A program made the translations under genes and the position numbers. From assembly GCF_003992255.1 (NCBI RefSeq), contig NZ_RQVA01000009.1, forward strand, positions 1 through 64,000: 64,000 nucleotides of DNA. Reading direction: 5' to 3'. The notes below the pieces were generated by a model, which had not been told where the DNA came from, ran no database searches, and was given only the letters and a program-made list of their open reading frames with translations. Within the stretch, counting starts at the first letter, position 1, and every line of letters starts with the position of its first letter. Shown here piece by piece: positions 11,201 to 19,557 of this stretch. The DNA is from F0422 sp003992255. GTDB taxonomy: Bacteria > Bacillota > Negativicutes > Veillonellales > Veillonellaceae.

Positions 11201-12386
11201 AATGGTCGATATCGTCAGTTTGTCCAATGCCTTCGATTAAGTTCATCATATAACTTACATTGGCGATCATGTCTTCACGAGTCACTGTGCGATGGCTGAA
11301 TGGCAAGTTGCTGTTGTTACAGATCACTTTCACCACTGTACCTTCTGTATTCACTACGAAGAACTCAGGCACCACATCACCACTGTATACACCGCTATTG
11401 GCTACTACATCAAGAACATCTTCGTTCACATATGTACCAGCATCTACGATGATTTCGCCATTTTCGTCTACGATTGGTTCTGCCAAAGTTTGACCGAACA
11501 AGCGTTGACGCCAGCCTAATTTTTTATTTAATTTATAACGACCTACACGCGCTAAATCATAGCGACGGGAGTCAAAGAATAAGTTATCGAATAAATTACG
11601 AGCACTTTCCACAGTTGGTGGTTCGCCTGGACGAAGTTTTTTGTAGATTTCTACCAATGCTTCATCAGCGGATTGTGTGCTGTCTTTTTCTAATGTACGA
11701 AGTAAACGTTCGTCGTATTCTGGATGACCGTTTTCGTCCACTTGTCCATTCCAGAACAATTCCAAGATGGATTCGTTAGATTCCCAACCCAATGCACGTA
11801 CTAATACGGTAGCTGGCAATTTACGGTTACGGTCGATACGTACAGACACGATGTCATTCGCATCTTTTTCTAACTCAATCCAAGCACCACGGTTTGGAAT
11901 CACTGTAGAATCATACAAACGGTTACCCATTGTATCGATGCTGCCACCGTAGTATACACCTGGAGAACGAACCAATTGGGATACGATAACACGTTCCGCA
12001 CCATTGATGATGAACGTTCCTGTATCTGTCATCAACGGGAAGTCGCCCATGAATACTTCTTGTTCTTTAATATCTGGATTTTCTGGATCATTGTTAACGA
12101 GACGAACATTGACACGCAAAGGTGCTGCATAGGTTGCATCACGGTTTTTGCATTCGTTAATGTCGTACTTCGGCTCTCCAAGGCTGAATCCCTCAAAGGA
12201 AAGAGCTAGCTTTCCCGAATTGTCTTTAATCGGAGAAATATCGTTAAAAATATCTTGTAAACCGCTCTCTAAAAACCACTCATAAGACTTGCGTTGCACG
12301 TCTAACAAATGTGGCATTTCGAGAACTTCGTTGATCTTAGCGTAGGTATATCGAGTACGCTTACCCACCTGCTCAGGTTTGAACAT
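8220..12386 (-). CDS. rpoB: DNA-directed RNA polymerase subunit beta
   Basis: The 1388-residue beta subunit. I start it at the ATG at 12386 ([15 protein letters not shown]) because GGGGTG precedes it and conserved beta sequence begins there; the longer frame adds 35 non-conserved residues. The rifampicin-binding stretch ([21 protein letters not shown], then LSALGPGG) shows the wild-type Asp, His and Ser at the positions most often changed in resistant mutants. The C-terminus ends in an acidic, low-complexity tail rich in Glu and Thr that is longer than in Bacillus. rpoC follows in the same operon. Confidence 0.98.
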   Translation of the reverse strand: [1388 protein letters not shown]

Positions 12387-12485
12387 GTTCTTTTCACCCC
12401 TCATAAAAATTGGCTTACATATTCTATAACGGTATGACTGCAGACGATTCCAGGTCTCAGTTTTCCTGCTGACCAATGACAAAAT

Positions 12486-12522
12486 AAGCAAGGCTCGTAA
12501 TTTTTTCTTGTGAACCTTGCTT
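12486..12522 (-). other. Hairpin in the rpoB leader
   Basis: An 8-bp stem (AAGCAAGG / CCTTGCTT) with a 21-base loop lies between the rpoB promoter and the rpoB start. On the minus strand it is followed only by a short ATTTTG, so it is at best a weak attenuator or a leader structure. The rest of the roughly 200-base leader shows no other clear element. Confidence 0.35.
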
Positions 12523-12595
12523 TCCTCATTTCAGCACAACCTTGGATATATTCCTTCATCAATTCAATGTTATAGTTACTTTTTTGCAATTAAAT

Positions 12596-12624
12596 ATTAT
12601 AATCTTCTTATATCTATTTGTCAA
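12596..12624 (-). promoter_or_regulatory. Consensus promoter for rpoB-rpoC
   Basis: A perfect sigma-A promoter on the minus strand: TTGACA (12619-12624), a 17-base spacer, then TATAAT (12596-12601). It leaves an untranslated leader of about 200 bases before rpoB, as is usual for rpoBC operons. Confidence 0.9.
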
Positions 12625-12775
12625 TAGCTATTATACTGAAAGTCTCTCATATATCTATAGTAGTCAAACATTAGTGACACAACTTCCTAAAGATTTATTT
12701 AAGAAGTGCTCTGCTATATATTCAGATGACCAGTTCTTCCTTACACTCCTACTACATGACCATATACGTAGGTAT

Positions 12776-12828
12776 ACAAAAAGGACTCGGTATACAAACG
12801 CATTATTCGTTCGTATCCAAGTCCTTTT
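12776..12828 (-). terminator. Terminator overlapping the end of the ferredoxin gene
   Basis: A long hairpin (AAAGGACT...AGTCCTTT with further imperfect pairing inside) is followed by TTTTTG on the minus strand. Its upstream arm overlaps the last codons and stop of the ferredoxin gene. Confidence 0.8.
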
Positions 12829-13000
12829 CCTTTATCATCTGCACGGCACCCACTGGACATATAGCATAACAATCACCACAGTGAATGCACATGTCCTGAT
12901 GGATGACATAGCGATCGCCTTTGCGAGTGATAGCCTGCGTCGGACAATCCATGGCGCATCCAGCACAACACACGCAGGTGTCTTTGATATGAAAGTACAT
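12803..13000 (-). CDS. Small 2[4Fe-4S] ferredoxin
   Basis: A 65-residue protein with two complete CxxCxxCxxxCP motifs (CVCCAGCAMDCP and CIHCGDCYAICP), the signature of a two-cluster bacterial ferredoxin that carries low-potential electrons in the cytoplasm. The first motif has an extra cysteine. I chose the ATG at 13000 because AGGAGG is 7 bases upstream; the in-frame TTG two codons earlier is too close. It lies 45 bases downstream of the cysteine hydrolase, probably in the same transcript, and ends in a terminator. Its redox partner is not evident. Confidence 0.9.
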   Translation of the reverse strand: MYFHIKDTCVCCAGCAMDCPTQAITRKGDRYVIHQDMCIHCGDCYAICPVGAVQMIKEKDLDTNE

Positions 13001-13045
13001 AGGCAAGCCTCCTAGTCTTAGTATACTACGTAGGCTCCCCTCATG

Positions 13046-13579
13046 TCATTCTTCCACAATGCATTGGCACATTTTCATTGTCAGTAAGGCTGCATCATGG
13101 GATTCTTGGGTCACTCCTGCACAGCATTTCGGATCCACATGAAGTGGCACTTCTGGTAAACCCGCTTTCAGAATGAGTGCATTCGATACGACGCAAATAT
13201 CCGTACATAGGCCCACCATTGTAATCGTTTCAATTGGTTCCACTTCATGCATTGCCTTAAGGTGATCCAATAACGCTAATGATCCAAAGTTAGGTTTATC
13301 TAGTACATCCACCCGTTGACCTCGTTCACGAGCCACTTCCAACAGGTCATCGGCAATCTCCCAACCTTTGGTGCCACGAGCACAATGTTCCACTGGCAAA
13401 TGTTTGCCCTCTTGGCTTTCAAGATAACCGCCGTCATGGGTATCACGAGTGAACACAATGGGACCATCAAAATTACGAATTGTTTCACGTACCGCCGGTA
13501 CAATGGCCTGTGCCTGCGGTGAACCTAAAGATCCATCAATAAAATCATGTTGCATGTCTATCACAATCAATACGTTCAT
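13046..13579 (-). CDS. Cysteine hydrolase, isochorismatase/nicotinamidase family
   Basis: A 177-residue cytoplasmic hydrolase. The family triad is visible: Asp in VIDMQHDF (near residue 8), Lys in VLDKPNFGS and Cys in VGLCTDICV. The cis-peptide region around GLCTDIC is typical. Family members deamidate nicotinamide or cleave related amides and ethers; the substrate cannot be read from sequence, though a nicotinamidase role in NAD salvage is the commonest. The ATG at 13579 follows AAAGGAGATG. It lies between ileS and the ferredoxin gene. Confidence 0.85.
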   Translation of the reverse strand: MNVLIVIDMQHDFIDGSLGSPQAQAIVPAVRETIRNFDGPIVFTRDTHDGGYLESQEGKHLPVEHCARGTKGWEIADDLLEVARERGQRVDVLDKPNFGSLALLDHLKAMHEVEPIETITMVGLCTDICVVSNALILKAGLPEVPLHVDPKCCAGVTQESHDAALLTMKMCQCIVEE

Positions 13580-13603
13580 AGAGCATCTCCTTTGTTAGAA
13601 AGT

Positions 13604-13632
13604 AGGCAAGGAAATGATACATTCCCTTGCCT
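13604..13632 (-). terminator. Hairpin between ileS and the cysteine hydrolase
   Basis: A 13-bp stem (AGGCAAGG...CCTTGCCT) that is fully paired only in minus-strand RNA, where one position is a G-U wobble. The T tract after it is weak, so it may be a leaky ileS terminator or an mRNA-processing structure. Confidence 0.5.
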
Positions 13633-13679
13633 TACCTAATTGATAGTACTTGAACCTTTAACTACTTATGCGATTATCA

Positions 13680-16526
13680 TTATCCTTTTACTACGTCAGC
13701 GCAACGAGCACATAATGTTGGATGATCTGTATCTTGACCAACTGTGTCGCGGTGAATCCAGCAACGTTCGCATTTTTCTAACTCAGATGGAGTTACCACA
13801 ATGGATAATACTCCGTCTTCTACTGTTACTGCGTTGGCTGGTGCGTTGTCACGGCCTTCTACTACATGTGCTTCAGACACGATCAACAAGCTAGCTAGGG
13901 AACCGCCGAATCCAGTCAATGCTTGGTACGCATCGCCATCTGCATAGACAGTAATGGATGCATCCAAGGAGTGACCGATCGCTTTATCACGGCGTGCCCC
14001 TTCTAAGGCTTTTGTCATTTCGCTACGAAGAGCTAACATAGTCGCCCAACGTGCAGACAATTCTGCATCCACATGGTCTGCGTGACCTTGTGGCCAATCT
14101 GCTAACATCACGCTTTCTTCCATGCCTTCTTCTTTTGGCATGTATTGCCATACTTCTTCCGCCGTGAAAGAAAGAACTGGAGACACCATTTTAACCAATG
14201 TTGTCAAGATTTCGTAGATGGCAGTTTGCGCACTACGACGAGCTACATTGTCTTCTTTCTCTGCGTACATAGTATCTTTCAACACGTCTAAGTAGAAGGA
14301 AGATAAATCTACGGTACAGAAGTTATGGATCGTGTGATATAAAATATGGAATTCATAGTTTTCGTAAGCATTCGTTACTTTTTGACGAACTTCTTCTAAA
14401 CGATACAATGCCCAACGATCCAACTCAGTCAAATCTTTGTAAGCTACTTTATCTGTATTAGGGTTAAAGTTATCTAAGTTACCCAACAAGAAACGGAATG
14501 TATTACGGATTTTACGATATACTTCCGCCAATTGTTTTACGATGTCTTTGGACAAACGAACGTCTGCTTGATAATCTGCAGAAGATACCCATAAACGCAT
14601 TACATCCGCACCGTGTACATCGATGATATCGGAAGGAGCCACTGTATTACCTACAGATTTAGACATTTTACGGCCCTCGCCGTCCACTACGAAACCGTGA
14701 GTCAATACGGCATTGTATGGTGCATGACCACGTGTAGCGATACCTGTTAACAAGGAAGAGTTAAACCAACCACGATGTTGGTCAGAACCTTCTAAGTACA
14801 TAGCGCAAGGCACATCCATTCCATTTTGTTCCAATACGCCAGACCAAGAGCTACCGCTGTCGAACCATACATCCATGATGTCTGTTTCTTTATGGAAAGA
14901 ATCATGTCCGCAAGATGGACATGTAAATCCTGCTGGCAATAATTCTTTTGCTTCATGAGCCCACCAAGCGTTAGAGCCTTCTTTAGCAAACCATTCTTGT
15001 AAGGAAGAGATAGTATCATCATTGATAATGTGCTCTCCACAATGGTCGCAATAGTAGATAGGAATTGGCACACCCCACGCACGTTGACGAGAGATAACCC
15101 AGTCCCCACGATCTGCGATCATGTTATAAATACGGTCATGACCCCATTTAGGAATCCATTGTACTTGTTCGTCGATGGCTTTCAATGCTTCTTGACGGTA
15201 GCCATCCACGGAGGAGAACCATTGTTCTGTAGCACGATAGATAACAGGGTTTTTACAACGCCAGCAATGAGCATATTGGTGACGGATATTACCTTTTTGC
15301 ACCAATGCACCATTATGAGCTAAAATTTTGATCACTGGTACTTCTGCATCATGGATTTCAACACCAGCTAGTGGTTGTTCTGTGTCACCATAGCGAGGTT
15401 TATCTACTTTCGCAATGTAACGACCAGTAGCATCGACTAAGGATAAAATATCAAAATCGATTTTACCTGCATCTTTGTAAGCTTTTACTACGTTAAAGTC
15501 ATCTTCACCATGAGCAGGAGCCGTATGTACGCAACCTGTACCAGCGTCTAAGGTAACGTGAGAACCCAACAAGATAGGAGCATTACGATCAGCAAATGGA
15601 TGTTTAAAGTTCGCCAATTCTAATTCGTTACCTTTGAACGTGTTCAACACTTCATAGGATTCTACGCCCATTTCTTTGGTAGCTGTTTCGATCAAGCCAT
15701 TCGCTAATAACCATGCCTCATCGCCGATTTTCACCCAAGAGTAATCTAATTCTGGGTTCACAGAGATAGCTTGGTTGGCAGGCATTGTCCAAGGAGTTGT
15801 TGTCCAGATAACGGAAAACAATTTGCTAGTGTCAAAACCTGCTGGCAATGTACTTTCAGCGCCGTTTACATAGGCAAATTTAACATAGATGGAGAAAGAT
15901 TTTTTCTCAGCATATTCAATTTCCGCTTCTGCCAAGGCAGTTTCACAATGTGTACACCAGTATACAGTTTTCAAACCTTTGTAGATGTAACCGCGTTTCG
16001 CCATTTCACCGAACACGCCGATTTGTTTCACTTCGAACTCAGGGCGCAATGTCAAATACGGACGATCCCATTCGCCAAGCACACCGAAACGAATGAAATC
16101 TTTCTTTTGTTCTTCCACACAATTGAGTGCGTATTCACTACATTTGTTACGAAGATCCAGAGGACTCATTTCATGACGGTTCAAACCAGTGTTTTTAATA
16201 ACCGCATGCTCGATTGGAAGACCATGTGTATCCCAACCAGGAATGTATGGTGTGTAATGACCTTGCATCGTTTTATATTTCATCACAATATCTTTTAATG
16301 TTTTGTTCAAGGCATGACCGATGTGCAATTTACCATTCGCGTACGGAGGGCCATCGTGTAAGATAAAAGATTTTTTGCCTTTATTTTTAGCTAGGCGTTT
16401 TTCATAAATTTTATTATCTTCCCAAAATTTGATAAATTCTGGTTCGCGCTTTGGCAAATTGCCACGCATAGGAAATTCTGTTTCAGGCAAGTGCAACGTC
16501 TTACCATAATCCACTTCATTAGACAT
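13680..16526 (-). CDS. ileS: Isoleucine-tRNA ligase
   Basis: A 948-residue class I synthetase that charges tRNA-Ile and edits Val. Visible are the HIGH box in PPYANGKLHIGHALNK, the KMSKS box in GRKMSKSVGNTV, the editing region around TTPWTMPANQAI and a C-terminal zinc finger (CERCW ... CARCADV). The ATG at 16526 was chosen for its AGAGGAG site and the conserved N-terminus; the longer frame reads back into the T-box terminator. Expression is controlled by the T-box leader directly upstream. Confidence 0.97.
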   Translation of the reverse strand: MSNEVDYGKTLHLPETEFPMRGNLPKREPEFIKFWEDNKIYEKRLAKNKGKKSFILHDGPPYANGKLHIGHALNKTLKDIVMKYKTMQGHYTPYIPGWDTHGLPIEHAVIKNTGLNRHEMSPLDLRNKCSEYALNCVEEQKKDFIRFGVLGEWDRPYLTLRPEFEVKQIGVFGEMAKRGYIYKGLKTVYWCTHCETALAEAEIEYAEKKSFSIYVKFAYVNGAESTLPAGFDTSKLFSVIWTTTPWTMPANQAISVNPELDYSWVKIGDEAWLLANGLIETATKEMGVESYEVLNTFKGNELELANFKHPFADRNAPILLGSHVTLDAGTGCVHTAPAHGEDDFNVVKAYKDAGKIDFDILSLVDATGRYIAKVDKPRYGDTEQPLAGVEIHDAEVPVIKILAHNGALVQKGNIRHQYAHCWRCKNPVIYRATEQWFSSVDGYRQEALKAIDEQVQWIPKWGHDRIYNMIADRGDWVISRQRAWGVPIPIYYCDHCGEHIINDDTISSLQEWFAKEGSNAWWAHEAKELLPAGFTCPSCGHDSFHKETDIMDVWFDSGSSWSGVLEQNGMDVPCAMYLEGSDQHRGWFNSSLLTGIATRGHAPYNAVLTHGFVVDGEGRKMSKSVGNTVAPSDIIDVHGADVMRLWVSSADYQADVRLSKDIVKQLAEVYRKIRNTFRFLLGNLDNFNPNTDKVAYKDLTELDRWALYRLEEVRQKVTNAYENYEFHILYHTIHNFCTVDLSSFYLDVLKDTMYAEKEDNVARRSAQTAIYEILTTLVKMVSPVLSFTAEEVWQYMPKEEGMEESVMLADWPQGHADHVDAELSARWATMLALRSEMTKALEGARRDKAIGHSLDASITVYADGDAYQALTGFGGSLASLLIVSEAHVVEGRDNAPANAVTVEDGVLSIVVTPSELEKCERCWIHRDTVGQDTDHPTLCARCADVVKG

Positions 16527-16544
16527 TGTATTTCTCCTCTCAAT

Positions 16545-16815
16545 AAAAAAAGCACCCGCTCCCCGAAGGGACGAATGCAAATCCGTGGTACCACCCTACT
16601 GATGATTCTTGTGAAAGTTACCCCCAACGAATCATCGCTCAAACATATAACGGTGTCCACCGATGTGAGTACCCCCAGTATGGGCTCCCCAACATATACT
16701 CAAAAGTGATCTGCCATGCATTCACCCATGAGGCTTTCACCATCCCTCACTCGCTCGGAGCTACCTTGCATGACCGTCTTTATCAACGTATTAACATATA
16801 TCGTTGTCAATTACA
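16545..16815 (-). ncRNA. T-box leader riboswitch of ileS
   Basis: The hallmark T-box AGGGTGGTACCACGG (16583-16597, minus strand) is followed by a terminator hairpin with TTCG loop (16549-16578) and a run of seven T just before the ileS ribosome-binding site. Uncharged tRNA-Ile should pair with the T-box and favour the antiterminator. A possible isoleucine specifier codon, ATC followed by A, lies at 16708-16710 on the 3' side of the stem I region; I assign that codon with moderate confidence only. Confidence 0.92.
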
Positions 16816-16821
16816 GGTACA

Positions 16822-16850
16822 ATTATATACTATCTGCAGAGTACTTGCAA
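16822..16850 (-). promoter_or_regulatory. Promoter of the ileS T-box transcript
   Basis: On the minus strand TTGCAA (16845-16850), a 17-base spacer and TATAAT (16822-16827). This places the transcript start near 16815, giving a leader of about 290 bases, as expected for a T-box. In the AT-rich gap towards the MFS gene (16851-17064) a lone TATAAT at 16991 on the plus strand is the only hint of a second, divergent promoter. Confidence 0.75.
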
Positions 16851-17064
16851 TAGGTCTAAACGCATTTCTATACGTACACAATAAACGATATATCCTATGA
16901 CCATGATACCATTATTGAATGATATTTATGAAAATATATTTAGAAGTTAGAAATAGCTATTATATTTTCATATATATCTAGTGTTGGGGGTATAATAAAT
17001 CTCACTGATATGCTACCATAGGTACATGGATGATTACAGTTTAACCACGCACATAGGAGTCAGT

Positions 17065-18264
17065 ATGGAACTTTGGAAACGCACATTATATGTTTGCTTA
17101 TTTGGTGCCTTCATGGCATCAGTGGGGCTTAGTCAAGCAGCCCCTCTCATTCCGCTATATTTACAAGACCTAGGGGTCCACAATCAGGCGGACCTTGCCA
17201 ATTGGTCTGGCCTCGCCATGGGCATGACCTATCTTATGGTGGCTCTCTTCGCACCCTTTTGGGGCAAGCTCGCAGACCGCAAAGGACGCAAACTCATTCT
17301 ATTGCGCGCTAGTCTTGGGATGGCTATTACCAACGCTCTCCTCGGCTTTGCCCAAGCTCCCGAGCACATCGTTATCATACGGATTTTAAACGGAATGATT
17401 TCAGGATTTTTCTCTGGCTCCATTACCCTCGTAGCTACGCAAACGCCACAAACCCAAACAGGTTGGGCTCTGGGACTCTTGTCCGCCGCCAATCTCGGCG
17501 GTTCCCTCTTAGGTCCTATGATCGGTGGTTACATCGGTGGACTCTTTGGCATTCGCTACGCTTTCTTCATCGTATCTGCCTTATTAGGGACCGCCTTCTT
17601 GTCCACCTTATTCTTTGTGAAAGAAGAATTTACACCGCAACCAAAGGGGGCATCGCAATCACTGGCTACGTTGAAAGCATCCATTCCAGACTGGAAAGGA
17701 CTGATCTATATTTCTGTAGGTTCCTTTATCTTCGCTTTCACTACCATGGCAACGGCACCGATCCTATCTGTATTCGTGCAACAAATCGTGGGGCAAGGAG
17801 CGGAGCACATTGCCCTCTTGGCGGGATTAGCATTTACCGTAACAGGTTTGGCACAAATGGTGGCTAGCTCCGTCCTCGGCAAATACATCGACAAACTAGG
17901 ACCACGGTTCATCCTTTGGACAAGTTTCATCTATGTAGGTCTCGTGACCATACCACAAGCCTTCGTCGATAACATCTACACCTTGTGTATCTTGCGATTC
18001 CTACTCGGTATCGGCCTAGGCGGATTATTACCAGGTATTAATACCTACCTATCGAGCATTACCCCGAAAGCATTTGCAGGGCAAGTCTTCGCCTATAACC
18101 AATCCACCTTATTTATGGGGTACTTCATCGGATCCTTGGGCGGTTCCTTTATCGCCTCCCAATGGGGATTCGGCACTATGTTTATCACCACAGGGGCTAT
18201 CATTGCACTGACAGGAGTGTTCTTGAAAGTTACACTGGGACGCACACAGACAGCAAATCATTAA
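17065..18264 (+). CDS. MFS drug-exporter family transporter (DHA1, MdtG-like)
   Basis: A 399-residue integral membrane protein with about 12 predicted helices. It has MFS motif A in the loop after helix 2 (GKLADRKGRK) and motif C-like glycines in GGSLLGPMIGGYIGG, typical of proton-coupled multidrug exporters. The start is the ATG at 17065 with AGGAG five bases upstream, in preference to the ATG 13 codons earlier, which has no clear ribosome-binding site. It is a single-gene unit read away from ileS and ends at a terminator. Substrate is unknown. Confidence 0.85.
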   Translation: MELWKRTLYVCLFGAFMASVGLSQAAPLIPLYLQDLGVHNQADLANWSGLAMGMTYLMVALFAPFWGKLADRKGRKLILLRASLGMAITNALLGFAQAPEHIVIIRILNGMISGFFSGSITLVATQTPQTQTGWALGLLSAANLGGSLLGPMIGGYIGGLFGIRYAFFIVSALLGTAFLSTLFFVKEEFTPQPKGASQSLATLKASIPDWKGLIYISVGSFIFAFTTMATAPILSVFVQQIVGQGAEHIALLAGLAFTVTGLAQMVASSVLGKYIDKLGPRFILWTSFIYVGLVTIPQAFVDNIYTLCILRFLLGIGLGGLLPGINTYLSSITPKAFAGQVFAYNQSTLFMGYFIGSLGGSFIASQWGFGTMFITTGAIIALTGVFLKVTLGRTQTANH

Positions 18265-18410
18265 TTACGTTCCTGTAAAATACTGTATATTTTGAAACAC
18301 TATATACTCCGCATTATATGAGTTCTTTACTACTTAGTATCTACTATACAATATATACTCATAAGGACACACCTGCAAGAAACTATTAAAAAATAAATGC
18401 AATATAACAA

Positions 18411-18444
18411 AACAGAGGTCTTACTCCAAAGGCCGCTGTTTTTT
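18411..18444 (+). terminator. Terminator after the MFS gene
   Basis: The stem AACAGAGGTCTT / AAGGCCGCTGTT (one mismatch and one G-U pair) is followed by TTTTTT on the plus strand. The rest of the gap 18265-18578 is AT-rich and shows nothing else I can support. Confidence 0.7.
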
Positions 18445-18578
18445 ATCTTATTTTATTAAAAACATTTTATATATAAATCTAATCTACTACGGCCATATGT
18501 GTAGCATACATTACGCTATAGTAGTACTTTACACACTTACGAATCAGTACCCGCTATACTGACAACATCAAATCAAAA

Positions 18579-19394
18579 CTATAATGTATTCACCCCTGTC
18601 TCCAACGGAAATCCCTCATAGGTCACCCAATCGCTGGAGCTACCGAGGTACATGGCAGGTTCTACACCGATTTCAGCGAGAACTATCATCAAGTTTGCTG
18701 CAGTCACACCAGAGCCACAATAGGTAACGATAGGTTTTTCCACCTTAGCTAAGTCGCCGTAGGCTTGTTCTAATTCTGCAATGGGACGTACGCCATCAGA
18801 GGTAAAGCCCCATTCGTAGAAATGGTTGATCGCCCCTGGAATATGTCCTGTCATACCATCCATCGTATCCACTACAGATCCATCGTACCGTTGTGGTGCC
18901 CGTGCATCGATGATGACATGACTACCTGTTTGGCTAGCTTGTAATACTTCATCACGGCTCATCACTAAATGCTCTTGCAATGTGTACTGTAATGGTTGTG
19001 GATTTGCCACAGTAGGTGTAGATTCTTGTGTCAACGGATACCCCTCACGGTGCCAACGCTCAATGCCACCGGCTAGGACTTTCACATTGGTGAAACCCAT
19101 GTATAGTAGCAAGAACCGCAAACGACCGGCAAAGGAAATCCACGCATCGTACACCACGATGTGAGAATCCATGGTCACACCGCATTCACTCAATCGTTGT
19201 GCTAATACGGACATATCTGGCACCGGATGACGACCACCGTGTACGCCTAAAGGACCACTCATGTGTGCATCCATATCGATGGCAAAAGCCCCTGGAATAT
19301 GGGCTGCTGCATAGGCATCAAAGCCTCGTGCATCGAGGACCACTACTCTATTTAATTGTTCTTGTAATTCTTTCGGTGAAAGTAACGCGCTCAT
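18579..19394 (-). CDS. Tandem-rhodanese sulfurtransferase (3-mercaptopyruvate type)
   Basis: A 271-residue protein with two rhodanese domains; the first (about 1-130) is inactive and the second carries the catalytic loop CGSGVTA. The CG[ST]GVTA form is usual for 3-mercaptopyruvate sulfurtransferase, whereas thiosulfate enzymes tend to have CRKGVT. It transfers sulfane sulfur to thiol or cyanide acceptors. The ATG at 19394 follows GGAGGTG; the longer frame adds 28 residues across a hairpin. It lies downstream of hemL, separated by the inverted repeat at 19420-19479. Confidence 0.88.
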   Translation of the reverse strand: MSALLSPKELQEQLNRVVVLDARGFDAYAAAHIPGAFAIDMDAHMSGPLGVHGGRHPVPDMSVLAQRLSECGVTMDSHIVVYDAWISFAGRLRFLLLYMGFTNVKVLAGGIERWHREGYPLTQESTPTVANPQPLQYTLQEHLVMSRDEVLQASQTGSHVIIDARAPQRYDGSVVDTMDGMTGHIPGAINHFYEWGFTSDGVRPIAELEQAYGDLAKVEKPIVTYCGSGVTAANLMIVLAEIGVEPAMYLGSSSDWVTYEGFPLETGVNTL

Positions 19395-19419
19395 TGTTAC
19401 ACCTCCATTATAATAAAAG

Positions 19420-19479
19420 AATGCCATACACTCTCTATAATCTAGTGTAACATAGATTATCTTCGATGTGTATGGCATT
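19420..19479 (-). repeat. Nested inverted repeat between hemL and the sulfurtransferase
   Basis: A perfect 12-bp outer repeat (AATGCCATACAC / GTGTATGGCATT) encloses a second inverted repeat (ATAATCTA / TAGATTAT). On the minus strand it is followed by CTTTTATTATAA, so it could stop part of the hem transcript before the sulfurtransferase gene. A regulator-binding palindrome is the alternative. Confidence 0.55.
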
Positions 19480-19557
19480 TCTATTCATACGTGTATTCTG
19501 TTGAATCCTATTGATTCCCGTCAGTTTTCAATACTTTGAAAGCCCTCAGTTCACCTA

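Noticed and set aside
12401..12589. 62-residue frame upstream of rpoB on the minus strand
   Set aside because: It lies wholly in the rpoB leader between promoter and start, has no ribosome-binding site and no recognisable protein features.
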